Positions 49,824-59,124 of a stretch of DNA of 64,000 nucleotides are shown piece after piece. The stretch is from Bacillota bacterium (lineage in GTDB: Bacteria > Bacillota > SHA-98 > UBA4971): assembly GCA_030024085.1 (NCBI GenBank), contig JASEJE010000007.1, forward strand, positions 18,644 to 82,643, in the 5' to 3' direction. The translations under genes were made by a program, and so were the position numbers. Under the pieces are notes generated by a model, which was given only the letters and a program-made list of their open reading frames with translations, was not told the origin of the DNA and made no database searches. Numbering within the stretch: the stretch's first letter is position 1; the number at the start of each line of letters is the position of its first letter.

Positions 49824-50381
49824 CTACCTCCCTCCATCTGCCCGGCCGCTGGCCGGCTTGGCAGCGCTCGGCATCTCCTGCGCCGGTGCAGGAACCTGTG
49901 TTGGCTTTGCTGCTCTGACGATGGCTTTCAAGTCTGATGCCAGATTAGCCGCCTCAAGGATCGCCATGAGCGCTCCACCGACCGCAAGCGCGACTGTGGG
50001 GACGAACATCGAGAACCTCAAGGTCACCGCCTGGCGCCCGAGGCTGAGCAGAGCAAACTGGAAGCCATAGAACGCAAGGAAAACATAGAACACGACTGCC
50101 GCTACCTGTTCGATGACCCTCAACGCAAGCGCGCGCCTCGGTGGCAGCACGGCCTGAAGGTATTCGATCCTGAGATGCTCTCTCCTTGCTACGGCCGAAG
50201 CTCCTGCCACAAATGCGAACCAGACCATGAGGTATCCTGCGAACTCGCCCGCCCACGGCAGGAAGAACCCAAAGATGTTTCGGTTCAGCACGTCAACAAA
50301 CACCACACAACCGGTTGCCACGAGAAGAAATGCCCCTGCCCAGTCCACTGCTCTTGTCAAGCTTCTTATAGTCAGCTTCAT
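49824..50381 (-). CDS. dctQ: TRAP transporter small permease
   Basis: 4-TM protein with NIFGFFLPWAGEFAGYLMVWFAFVAGASAVARREHLRIEYL. Confidence 0.92.
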   Translation of the reverse strand: MKLTIRSLTRAVDWAGAFLLVATGCVVFVDVLNRNIFGFFLPWAGEFAGYLMVWFAFVAGASAVARREHLRIEYLQAVLPPRRALALRVIEQVAAVVFYVFLAFYGFQFALLSLGRQAVTLRFSMFVPTVALAVGGALMAILEAANLASDLKAIVRAAKPTQVPAPAQEMPSAAKPASGRADGGR

Positions 50382-50575
50382 ATTGGGTGCTAGCCCCCCT
50401 TCGTCCAGGGCATCGTCTAAACAGATCGTTAGCTCGGTATCGCTTTACCAGAGGTTCACCCACTCCGGGTTCCCGGTCCTGTAACTCTCCTACCAAATGT
50501 CAACGGCTCTCTCGCGCAAGCACTGGCGACCTCACTCGACCGCCAGGCACCTGCGAACCTTCGCTTAGTAGTGCC

Positions 50576-50610
50576 GGTCGGCTGGGTTCTCTTCAGGGGC
50601 CCAGCCGACC
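50576..50610 (-). promoter_or_regulatory. Intercistronic hairpin between dctP and dctQ
   Basis: GGTCGGCTGGG-N13-CCCAGCCGACC, 11-bp perfect stem. Confidence 0.8.
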
Positions 50611-50659
50611 GCGTCCCACACGATCGATGCACGCCACGCACTAAGCCAGCCTTCCTGGG

Positions 50660-51682
50660 CTACTTGACATTCTTCAACCTTTCTATCAGGTCCTTGCCGT
50701 AAAACTCGTACGCCCAGCTTTCAATGTTCTTCCAGGTCGCATCCCAAAGGGCCCTGTCCGGCGAAGTGATGACCACTTTAGGCTGGGCTTTCAGGAACTC
50801 AAGATCCCTCACTTCAGCCTCTTCAGACATCTTCCTCTCATACGCGCAGGCCTCACGCCCCGCCTCAACGAGCGCTGCCTGGATATCCTTGGGCAACGAC
50901 TGGAAACGCTTCATGCTCACAACGAGCGGGTTTGTGGCGTACATGGTGCCCGTAAGACATATGTAAGGGGTGACTTCATAGAGCGTGGTGTCCCGGAGGT
51001 TCGTCACATTCTGCACCATGCCGTCCACCACTCCAAGCTGGAACCCGCTGTAGAGCTCGGAGTAGTCCACCGACGTCGACACCGTACCAAATGCTTTGTC
51101 CTGCATGACAGCCATAGCGCTCCCGGGTTTGCTCCGGAACTTCAGACCTCTCAGATCCGATGGTTTCTCCACTTTCTGGCGGGTGCAGACGTGGTACCAG
51201 CCGTTTCTGAACCAGCCCAGCACCTTGAAGCCGTGAGACTCCAGCTTCTTTGCAAACTCCTGGCCGACATCACCGTCAACCACCTTCCAGAAATGGTCCC
51301 AATCCCGGTAGAAGGAGAGCAACCCAAGCACGCCGAGCTCCTTTACGTAACCCTCGTAGAGGCCTGTGTGTTCGGCGGTAAAGTCGATGGTCCCCATTCG
51401 CACGCCGTCCACGGCCTGGACGCCGCCTCCGAGAACCGAGTTGGGGTATATCTGGACCTTGACCTTGCCCCCTGTCTTCTCGGCAACTAACTCTGCGAAC
51501 TTCTGGGCACCGATGTCGTATGGATGTCCTGTCTTCTGGCAATGCGCAAACTTCAGCACTACCGGAGCCTCTTTCGCAAGACCAGAACCCGGGACCGCCA
51601 TGGAACCCATGAGGATGACCGCCATAGTAAGAAGGGCCATCGTTCCCAGCCTTGCACCCGCTGTACCTCTCCAGGAAAACAT
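50660..51682 (-). CDS. dctP: TRAP transporter solute-binding protein
   Basis: VVLKFAHCQKTGHPYDIGAQKFAELVAEKTGGKVKVQIYPNSVLGG. Confidence 0.92.
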   Translation of the reverse strand: MFSWRGTAGARLGTMALLTMAVILMGSMAVPGSGLAKEAPVVLKFAHCQKTGHPYDIGAQKFAELVAEKTGGKVKVQIYPNSVLGGGVQAVDGVRMGTIDFTAEHTGLYEGYVKELGVLGLLSFYRDWDHFWKVVDGDVGQEFAKKLESHGFKVLGWFRNGWYHVCTRQKVEKPSDLRGLKFRSKPGSAMAVMQDKAFGTVSTSVDYSELYSGFQLGVVDGMVQNVTNLRDTTLYEVTPYICLTGTMYATNPLVVSMKRFQSLPKDIQAALVEAGREACAYERKMSEEAEVRDLEFLKAQPKVVITSPDRALWDATWKNIESWAYEFYGKDLIERLKNVK

Positions 51683-51845
51683 AGGCTTATCCCTCCCGCA
51701 TGTAAGTATGAACGCTGACTCAAGTGCCGCGAACACGCGATACGCCCTGCGTTCTCGGACGCTATAGCCTGCCCCGGGTTGCTTGCCGGCAGCCCCCGCC
51801 GACTCCATCGCGTCTTCTCCTGGCTACTGGCAAAGCCTGGCCCGT

Positions 51846-53192
51846 CTATCCCGCTACCCTGTCAACGTACAGCGGAGCAAGCCCGAGATACGAAGCAGGG
51901 TCCATGAGGTCCTCTATTTCCTGGCTAGATAGCACCTCGGTGACCCTCGAGTCCTCTTCGAGCACTTTCTTCAGAGGCCGCGCCTCCTCGAAAGCCTCCA
52001 TCGAGTCCTCGTACACGATTTCGTGGGCCGTTTGCCTGCCTACCGCACCAGCGAGCCTCATCATCACACGCTCTGATAGAAGCAGCCCGTGCAGCGTATC
52101 GAGGTTCCGCTTCATGTTATCCACGCGGACCTTCACTCGCGGGAGCTCACTATTGAGAATGGCAAGCCCCGCCGCGGAGATAACGAAGGACTCGGATATG
52201 AGCTTCATCTCCGATCCCCACGTTCTCCAATCTCGCTCGTGTTCCCCGCTCATCACCTCCAGCATCACATCTGCATTCGACCTTACAAACCGTGCGAGAG
52301 CCACAACATGCTCCAGTTGCATGGGGTTGCGCTTGTGCGGCATCGTGCTGCTGCCTATACGACCGGTAGCGTCCTGTTCCAGCTCTGCTATTTCCGTCCT
52401 CTGGAGTGTCACGACTTCGTTGGCTATCTTCGCAACAGTCCCCATGATCATGCCCAGCACCGATAGGAGCTCCGCGAAACCATCACGCGCGGAGTGCCAT
52501 GAGATCGACGGAACCCCAAGGTCAAGCTCCCTTGCGAGCTCCTGTTGGAGTGCAAAACCCATCTCAGGCCCTATTGTAGCGAGAGTCCCCGCGGCTCCGG
52601 AGAACTCCACCGCGAGAACCCGGGGTCTCAGTTGGGTGAGTCTCGCGATGTGTCTTCTCAGTTCCTCGACCCAAACAGCCACCTTGTAACCGAACGTAAT
52701 GGGCACGGCGTGCTGACCGTGCGTTCTCCCGACCATTACCGTCATCTTGTGCAGCCGCGCAAGGCCCACGCAAGTCTGCTCGAGGGCGCGCACGCTGCGC
52801 TCGATGGCTTCCAGGGCAGATCGTGTCTGGAGGATACAGCCGGTATCCATGATGTCCTGCGTGGTTGCCCCCCAGTGAATGTACTCCCCTGCGCTGGTCT
52901 CGCACGCCCTCTGCAGGGCGCGAATCATCGGCATTATCGGGTGGCCTGTTCTAACATAGCCTTCCCTGACCTCATCGAGGTGCAGGTTTTCTATCTTGGC
53001 CTTCGCGCTGATCTCCTGCGCTGCGGCCTCGGGAACCAGGCCGAGCCTTGCCTGGGCTCGCGCCAGCGCCGCTTCTACGTCGAGCCAGCTCTGAACGGTG
53101 GACTCATCGTCCCATATTCTCCTCATTTCGTCTGTCCCGTACGAATCCCTGAAGATACGAGAATCGATAAGGCTGGTCGCCACAAAATGCAC
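51846..53192 (-). CDS. Fumarase/aspartase-superfamily lyase (adenylosuccinate lyase / 3-carboxymuconate cycloisomerase-like)
   Basis: GSSTMPHKRNPMQLE signature; GRTHGQHAVPITFG; HWGATTQDIMDTG. Confidence 0.9.
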   Translation of the reverse strand: MHFVATSLIDSRIFRDSYGTDEMRRIWDDESTVQSWLDVEAALARAQARLGLVPEAAAQEISAKAKIENLHLDEVREGYVRTGHPIMPMIRALQRACETSAGEYIHWGATTQDIMDTGCILQTRSALEAIERSVRALEQTCVGLARLHKMTVMVGRTHGQHAVPITFGYKVAVWVEELRRHIARLTQLRPRVLAVEFSGAAGTLATIGPEMGFALQQELARELDLGVPSISWHSARDGFAELLSVLGMIMGTVAKIANEVVTLQRTEIAELEQDATGRIGSSTMPHKRNPMQLEHVVALARFVRSNADVMLEVMSGEHERDWRTWGSEMKLISESFVISAAGLAILNSELPRVKVRVDNMKRNLDTLHGLLLSERVMMRLAGAVGRQTAHEIVYEDSMEAFEEARPLKKVLEEDSRVTEVLSSQEIEDLMDPASYLGLAPLYVDRVAG

Positions 53193-53340
53193 CTCCCCAG
53201 CAGTTCGCCCTTAACTGAACCGATGAGCTGCATGATCTCACTGGCTCGCTATCAACAGCGATTCGTCGCCGAGCACCAGGCAACTCACCGTTTTCGTTGG
53301 AGCAGATCGTTCCCGGGAACTCCTCTCACTGTGCATGGGA

Positions 53341-53357
53341 AGCAAGATTCGTGCCGG
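53341..53357 (-). promoter_or_regulatory. Sigma-54 (-24/-12) promoter for the lyase operon
   Basis: Minus strand CCGGCACGAATCTTGCT versus consensus TGGCACG-N4-TTGCW. Confidence 0.78.
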
Positions 53358-53586
53358 GTTCCTGGGCAAGCACAAGCCATCCCTCTTGTTTTCCCAAAGC
53401 GCGTGCAGGCCTCTCGACTCAAATCCGTACCAGCCACTGAATGCCTGCCCCGCGGGCTTTTTCGCACGATGTGCTCACAAGGAATTGCCAGGCCAAAGAA
53501 GGACCCTCCACCACGGCAACAACGAACGAGACCCCGGACCTGCTCCCAGGATTCCAGGCCGGGGCGTTACATGTACAACGAAAGGC

Positions 53587-53622
53587 TGTTACAATGCAAC
53601 ATCTAAGTGTTACGCTGTAACA
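53587..53622. promoter_or_regulatory. Paired 15-bp near-palindromes with 21-bp period, candidate activator binding site (UAS)
   Basis: TGTTACAATGCAACA (53587-53601), TCTAAG, TGTTACGCTGTAACA (53608-53622). Confidence 0.65.
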
Positions 53623-53701
53623 GCCTGTTAAACGAAGACGTATCGCGGCAGGTCCTGTGACCCTTGCGGCTGGCTCAATCCGCTCTTGTGCTTCTTGTGT
53701 T

Positions 53702-55669
53702 TCAGAAGGTACCGGTGTCCTGGGACCTGCCACGCGACCTGAGCTTACGCCAGATTGTGACCCTGCTGACGCCGAGCAGCTCCGCAGCACGGCTCTTGTT
53801 GCCTCCGGCGGCAATGAGGGCCTTCGTCACAGCGTCAGAGGAGAGATTACGCGCCCTTCGAAGCGGATGCGCCTGGAACTCCGGCCCGCCGCCCGGCCTT
53901 CGCGAGATGAGAGGTTCAGTAGCGGTCTTCTTTGCGTCATCCAGCTCTGCCACGAGATCAGCCAGCAGTTCGTCGTAAATGGGACCGTCCTGTGCGAGGG
54001 CAGCCAGCCTTTCGACAAACGCCCTGAGCTGCCTCACGTTGCCCGGCCAGCGCAGGGTCTGCAGCATGGGCAGCACCCGGGGTGTGAGGCCTTGCACCCG
54101 TGCCTCCACCAGAGGGCCGTGCTCTTTGAGGAAATGGCTGAAAAGGTCAGGGATGTCCTCGGGGCGTTCCCGCAATGGCGGAACCTCAAGCCTCAACACG
54201 CTGATCCGGTAGTACAGGTCGCTTCGGAACCTCCCTTCGCGCACCTCGCGCGCCAGGTCTTTGTTGGTCGCGGCAATTACGCGTACGTCCACCGGGATCA
54301 GTTCCCTCCCACCCACCCTGAGCATCTCTCTTTCCTCGAGCACACGAAGGAGCTTCGCCTGCGCCGACGGAGAAAGGTCCGCGATCTCATCAAGAAAGAT
54401 GGTACCCGTATGAGCCAGCTCGAGGAGCCCCTCTTTTCCACCTCGCTTGCCACCCGTGAAGGCTCCTTCCTCGTAGCCAAACAGCTCGCTCTCGAGGAGT
54501 GTCTCAGGAAGCGCAGCGCAGTTGATAGAGACAAAAGGCTTCCTGGCGCGGGGGCTTGCATTGTGAATCCCTTGAGCGAAGAGTTCCTTTCCAGTGCCTG
54601 TCTCCCCGGTTATCAGCACCGTGGAATCGGTTTTCGCGAAACTGGCGGCCTTGTTTCGCACCCTCTGTATGAGGCCGCTCGTGCCCAGGACATCTTCGAG
54701 GGTCTTGTGTGCGGCGAAATCGACTCTCGCCCTCCTTGACCGCAACTGCGCCTCAACCAGGCTCACATCCCGGGCTTCATGTATGGTGAGAACAAAGCCA
54801 GTTGTGGCGCTGTCTGCAGAGATCCGCCGCACAGCAACCACGAGATCCTTGCCGACGGACTGGACGATCTGAGGGCGTGCCTGGGGCGAAGCAGATGTGA
54901 AGTCAAGGCCGGGGAGGACTTTCTCGACAGGCTTCCCCATGATCGCGCGAGACGTGGTGCCGAGAACATCGCATGCCATGGGGTTTGCAAGGGTAACAGT
55001 TCCGGACGCATCCGTGCCGACAATCCCTATCGGCGCGAAATCTCCGACTGCCTGGAGCCGGACGGCAAGGTCTTTCTGAAATCGGTGCAGATGGGCAAGG
55101 TGCGCAGCCTCTTCGATAGTCCCACGCAAGGTGGTTTCCGAGTATATGGGGATGCCATCGATGCCGAATTCCCTGGCCAGAAGGCAGGGAAGAGTCGGGG
55201 CTACAATGGTCTTGACAGTGTTACGTGCAAGACCCTCGACACATTGTCGGATGCCTTCGAGACTGTTGTACACTACCTGCCTGATTCGAAGGTCTGACAC
55301 CTGCGCCAGGTCATCGAGAACCGGTCTGGGACTACCGTAGAGAAGGACGACAATCTCCTCGTCGGGGCTGTGAGCGTAGGCTTTCAATATGGCCTCCAAG
55401 AGATCCGTGCCTTCGATCCTGACTTCCACGACCGGCGCGCGGACCCGCCGCCTGAGGCCTGGGGTGATGGAGGCACCGGAGATGAACGCATCGGCAAACG
55501 CCTCGTACTCCTTGGCCACCTTGATAGCTTCATCAAAAGAGCCACCGACCATCTGGAAATCAACTCGCTCGCTGAGCGGGTGCTCCTGGATAACCTTGCG
55601 GAACATCCCCTCAGAGAGAGCGTTGCCGATGATTACCACTCGTGGTTTCCCGCATACTGGTGCTGACAT
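53702..55669 (-). CDS. PrpR-N / PAS / sigma-54 AAA+ / Fis-type HTH transcriptional activator
   Basis: ITGETGTGKELFAQGIHNAS, ELFGYEEGAFTGGKRGG, RWPGNVRQL, C-terminal NKSRAAELLGVSRVTIWRKL. Confidence 0.93.
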   Translation of the reverse strand: MSAPVCGKPRVVIIGNALSEGMFRKVIQEHPLSERVDFQMVGGSFDEAIKVAKEYEAFADAFISGASITPGLRRRVRAPVVEVRIEGTDLLEAILKAYAHSPDEEIVVLLYGSPRPVLDDLAQVSDLRIRQVVYNSLEGIRQCVEGLARNTVKTIVAPTLPCLLAREFGIDGIPIYSETTLRGTIEEAAHLAHLHRFQKDLAVRLQAVGDFAPIGIVGTDASGTVTLANPMACDVLGTTSRAIMGKPVEKVLPGLDFTSASPQARPQIVQSVGKDLVVAVRRISADSATTGFVLTIHEARDVSLVEAQLRSRRARVDFAAHKTLEDVLGTSGLIQRVRNKAASFAKTDSTVLITGETGTGKELFAQGIHNASPRARKPFVSINCAALPETLLESELFGYEEGAFTGGKRGGKEGLLELAHTGTIFLDEIADLSPSAQAKLLRVLEEREMLRVGGRELIPVDVRVIAATNKDLAREVREGRFRSDLYYRISVLRLEVPPLRERPEDIPDLFSHFLKEHGPLVEARVQGLTPRVLPMLQTLRWPGNVRQLRAFVERLAALAQDGPIYDELLADLVAELDDAKKTATEPLISRRPGGGPEFQAHPLRRARNLSSDAVTKALIAAGGNKSRAAELLGVSRVTIWRKLRSRGRSQDTGTF

Positions 55670-55827
55670 GTGTACTCACACCTTCTGAGAGCGCGCAAGC
55701 ATGTATGAGATCCTTTCGTTTCGCCGGCCTCGGGCTACTGTTACTGATTCGCCCTGACGCCCGATACTCCTGCCCGACCTTGCTGCTATTACGCATTGCC
55801 ATCCTCGCGGTCATTCACCAGGAATCT

Positions 55828-57705
55828 CTACAGCCATGCCTGGCACCGGTCGATGGCCCACCGCAGATCGAGTTCAAGCAGCTTGCTCCTGGTCGGAACA
55901 CCGTCGGGCGTCCAGCCCATCATCGCATAGTGCAGTCGCACCGCCTCCTCGACCCGGTCGGGGTCGATCCCTGGCAGTTCCCCGGGGTCCTCCGGCGCAT
56001 AGAACCTGGCAGGCAGACGGTCGGTCGATGCGTCGATTCCCTCTCTCAAGTTGAAGAGGCGGGACAGGTTTGCCGCACGTTCGCCGGCTTTCAGGAGTTC
56101 CCAAACTGAAGTGTTCCAGCCGGTGGCGGCGGAGACAAGCTCGGCTGTCTGGTCTGGCCTCCACGGAACGAACATGCACATCACAAGCGAGTCCTGCGCG
56201 TAACGCCAGAGGAGCCAGTAGGTCAGAAGCCTGACCTTGGCCGGCCCGAGGTCCTCGAGGGGGACGGGTTCAAGAATACCAAGGCTTTTCGCGCCTTCGA
56301 AGTCCGGCGTCGGCTGGGCAAAGAGCGTATCGTGCAGGTTCGCCATGTGTTCGGCACCGGTCGGGGAAACCGCATACCCGATCCCGAGAGCTCGCTTCCA
56401 CCGCGGCTCATGCATTGGAACCTCCTGACCCTTGACATGAACGGCAAGTTCTTCGGCGCCTCTCCCGATGCGCTCGGCGGCCCTTGCAACTCCATCCGAG
56501 AGCAAAGCCCCTATCCCCTCTCGCTTCGCTATCAACTCCACGAGGCGCAACATCGCGCCCTGGTCGCCAAAACGCACCTCCAGGCCCCCAGCTTCGTCCC
56601 GGGTCAGCAGGCCTTTCTCGAAGCACTCCATGGCAAAGCTGACTGCGGCACCGGTCGATATGGTGTCCAGAGAATACGCGTTGCAGAGCTCGTGCGCTTT
56701 GGCAACCGCCCTGATATCACCGATGTCGCAGTTGGAACCGAAGGCAGCTATGGTCTCATACTCCGGCCCACCATAGGCGGGATCGACCCTGTACGGCTCA
56801 TCCATTCCCACAACTTTCTTGCACCTCATAGGGCAGGCGAAGCAGCCGCCCATCCCCTTCAAGATGTTGCCCCTCATCCGATACGGTACGAGGTCGGCTG
56901 CGCCAGCAAACGAACCACCTCTGAAGTTGTGCGTGGGCAGGCCCCCGAACCTGCTCATGACATCAATGGCCGAGCCGGTCCCGATGTCGTGGAACGCCGC
57001 TGCCAGCGTCCTGAAATTCCGGCCCATCCAGCGCGCGAGCTCCATGGCCCTGGAGGAATCGTGGAGATCGACTCGTCCCGACCCCTCAACCACGATCGCT
57101 TTCAGGTTCTTGGAACCCATCACGGCGCCGAGCCCACAGCGTCCGGCGGCATGCTTGAGGTCGGCTATGATACATGCAACCTTCACCTGATTCTCTCCTG
57201 CTGGGCCAATGAGGAGCATTTTCGAGGAATTGGATCCGAGTGCCTCCTGAATGTCCCGGCGTGCCTCACCGGTGGCCCTTCCCCACAGCTTTTCCGCACT
57301 TTGCAGTTCCACGGCCGAGTCGCGTATGACCAGGTACACGGGGTGGGACGCTCTACCTCCAATGATTATGCCGTCATACCCGGCCTTCTTCAGTTCCACC
57401 CCAAAAGAGCCACCAACCTCGGACTCACCGAAGCCGCCGGTCAGTGGAGATCTCGCGCCTACGCTGTTCCTGCCAGTCCCGGGGACTGGCACCCCTGTAA
57501 GGACGCCCGTGAAAACCAGCAGCGGGTTGCCTGGTCCAAGGGGGTCCGTCCGGGGGGGCACCTCGCTCAGCAGGTACCGGGAGATGAGAGCCCGCCCGCC
57601 CAGGTATTGCCGGTAAATGTTCTCTGGAGGCTCCTCCACTTCGACTCGCTCAGCATCAAGGTTGATCCTGAGCAGCTTGCCGGTATAGCTACGACCCACG
57701 TGCAT
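55828..57705 (-). CDS. Aldehyde:ferredoxin oxidoreductase (tungsten-type)
   Basis: YTGKLLRINLDAERVEVEEPPENIYRQYLGGRAL; GGCFACPMRCKKV. Confidence 0.92.
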   Translation of the reverse strand: MHVGRSYTGKLLRINLDAERVEVEEPPENIYRQYLGGRALISRYLLSEVPPRTDPLGPGNPLLVFTGVLTGVPVPGTGRNSVGARSPLTGGFGESEVGGSFGVELKKAGYDGIIIGGRASHPVYLVIRDSAVELQSAEKLWGRATGEARRDIQEALGSNSSKMLLIGPAGENQVKVACIIADLKHAAGRCGLGAVMGSKNLKAIVVEGSGRVDLHDSSRAMELARWMGRNFRTLAAAFHDIGTGSAIDVMSRFGGLPTHNFRGGSFAGAADLVPYRMRGNILKGMGGCFACPMRCKKVVGMDEPYRVDPAYGGPEYETIAAFGSNCDIGDIRAVAKAHELCNAYSLDTISTGAAVSFAMECFEKGLLTRDEAGGLEVRFGDQGAMLRLVELIAKREGIGALLSDGVARAAERIGRGAEELAVHVKGQEVPMHEPRWKRALGIGYAVSPTGAEHMANLHDTLFAQPTPDFEGAKSLGILEPVPLEDLGPAKVRLLTYWLLWRYAQDSLVMCMFVPWRPDQTAELVSAATGWNTSVWELLKAGERAANLSRLFNLREGIDASTDRLPARFYAPEDPGELPGIDPDRVEEAVRLHYAMMGWTPDGVPTRSKLLELDLRWAIDRCQAWL

Positions 57706-57762
57706 CACCCTTCCACGCTCTAGGTTGAGTAACATCCTCCACCGGCGGGCGCCTGTGAGGAG

Positions 57763-59124
57763 TCAAGAATCCACGGGTATCACCGCTCCTTCCGCCCGCT
57801 TGAGGCTTTCCTCCGCTCCCAGCGCACAGACAAGCGAGACGAGGCTCCCGATCATGGAGAGAGTAATCACGCTGCGAAAGACCGCTGCGTCAATAGCAGG
57901 CATGCTCCCACAGCCATCCAGAAGAAAACCCGTGATAGACTGAAACACCGCCGAACCAAGAAAGCCTGTTGTATTCACAAGCGCAACAGCGGTTCCGGCG
58001 CGCGCATGCTGCACGCTTTCCTTCGCCATTGAGAACGCCACTGCCCCTCCCCCGCCGGCAACGCCCATAACGAGAGCGAGACAGAACAACGAGAAAGCCG
58101 GCAAAGGGTTTCGCGCCGCCAGCAGAGGCACCCATCCCATGGCGCATACAGCCGTGCTCGCCACAAGCACGGCCTTGTGCCCGAGCAGCCGGTCAGACGC
58201 ATACCCGAGCGCAGGACCGCCCGCTGCATATCCGACCGACATAGCCATCAGAACGTTTCCCGCAACGACAGGGGACAGCGAGTGCACCGTCCTCAGATAG
58301 AGCGACCCCCAGACACCCAGGAACGCCACGTGAGGGCCATACCTCCCAGCAACCGTGAGCGCCGCCTTCACGAGAGTTCGACTTCCGAGAATCTCCCTTA
58401 CTGATGTGGCCGCCAGGTGGCTCTCCGGATTCCCACCCTTGATTCTGGGCACGTCCCTCACAGGACCGCCGCACATCTCGGGTTTGTCATCGATCAACGC
58501 CCATGCCAGCATGGCCACGATAAGGGACATCGCAGCCACTACCAGGAAGGTTGCTCGCCATCCCAGCATTGCGTTGAGGAAAACCAGCGGGGTGGTGGCA
58601 GCAAGCCCACCCGCATTGCCGACTGCAACCAGTATTCCCACCGCCGTCGCAAATCTCCGGGGAGGAAGACGCCTTGCGAAGAAACGAAGCGCCGACACGT
58701 AGGCGCCTGACACGCCGGCGCCGACCAGCAGTCGCCCGACCAGTGCCACCGGAAAGCTGGGGGCAAGAGCGAGCAAAACAGAGCCAATCGCCGCCACGAA
58801 GCTGAGACCTGCAGAAAGCAAGCGTACACCGTACCTATCTGCCAGCAAGCCAATGGGAATCTGCAGCGCGCCGTACACATAGAAGTATCCAGCCGAAAGC
58901 AAGCTCAGCGCCTGTGCGCCAGTGTTGAGGGACTCTTTGAGGTCGAGCGCCAGGACACCCAGGGAGATCCGATGGAAGTGCGCAAGGAAGTATGCAGATG
59001 CAAGGACCGCGAATGCCATCCCCAGATTGCTCTGTCGGGTCCGAGGAACCTCATTCGCGCTGGCTGTTGTTCTCAACTCTTCGGTTGCGTCCATTCTACC
59101 GTGCTTCCGTTGTCTTACCGTCAT
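57763..59124 (-). CDS. MFS transporter
   Basis: YFLAHFHRISLGVLALDLKESLNTGAQALSLLSAGYFYVYGALQIPIGLLADRYGVR. Confidence 0.9.
   Translation of the reverse strand: MTVRQRKHGRMDATEELRTTASANEVPRTRQSNLGMAFAVLASAYFLAHFHRISLGVLALDLKESLNTGAQALSLLSAGYFYVYGALQIPIGLLADRYGVRLLSAGLSFVAAIGSVLLALAPSFPVALVGRLLVGAGVSGAYVSALRFFARRLPPRRFATAVGILVAVGNAGGLAATTPLVFLNAMLGWRATFLVVAAMSLIVAMLAWALIDDKPEMCGGPVRDVPRIKGGNPESHLAATSVREILGSRTLVKAALTVAGRYGPHVAFLGVWGSLYLRTVHSLSPVVAGNVLMAMSVGYAAGGPALGYASDRLLGHKAVLVASTAVCAMGWVPLLAARNPLPAFSLFCLALVMGVAGGGGAVAFSMAKESVQHARAGTAVALVNTTGFLGSAVFQSITGFLLDGCGSMPAIDAAVFRSVITLSMIGSLVSLVCALGAEESLKRAEGAVIPVDS

Noticed and set aside
52545-53606. 353-aa plus-strand ORF
   Set aside because: Antisense to the lyase and spans the sigma-54 promoter region; no domain recognised
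56332-57723. 463-aa plus-strand ORF
   Set aside because: Antisense to AOR
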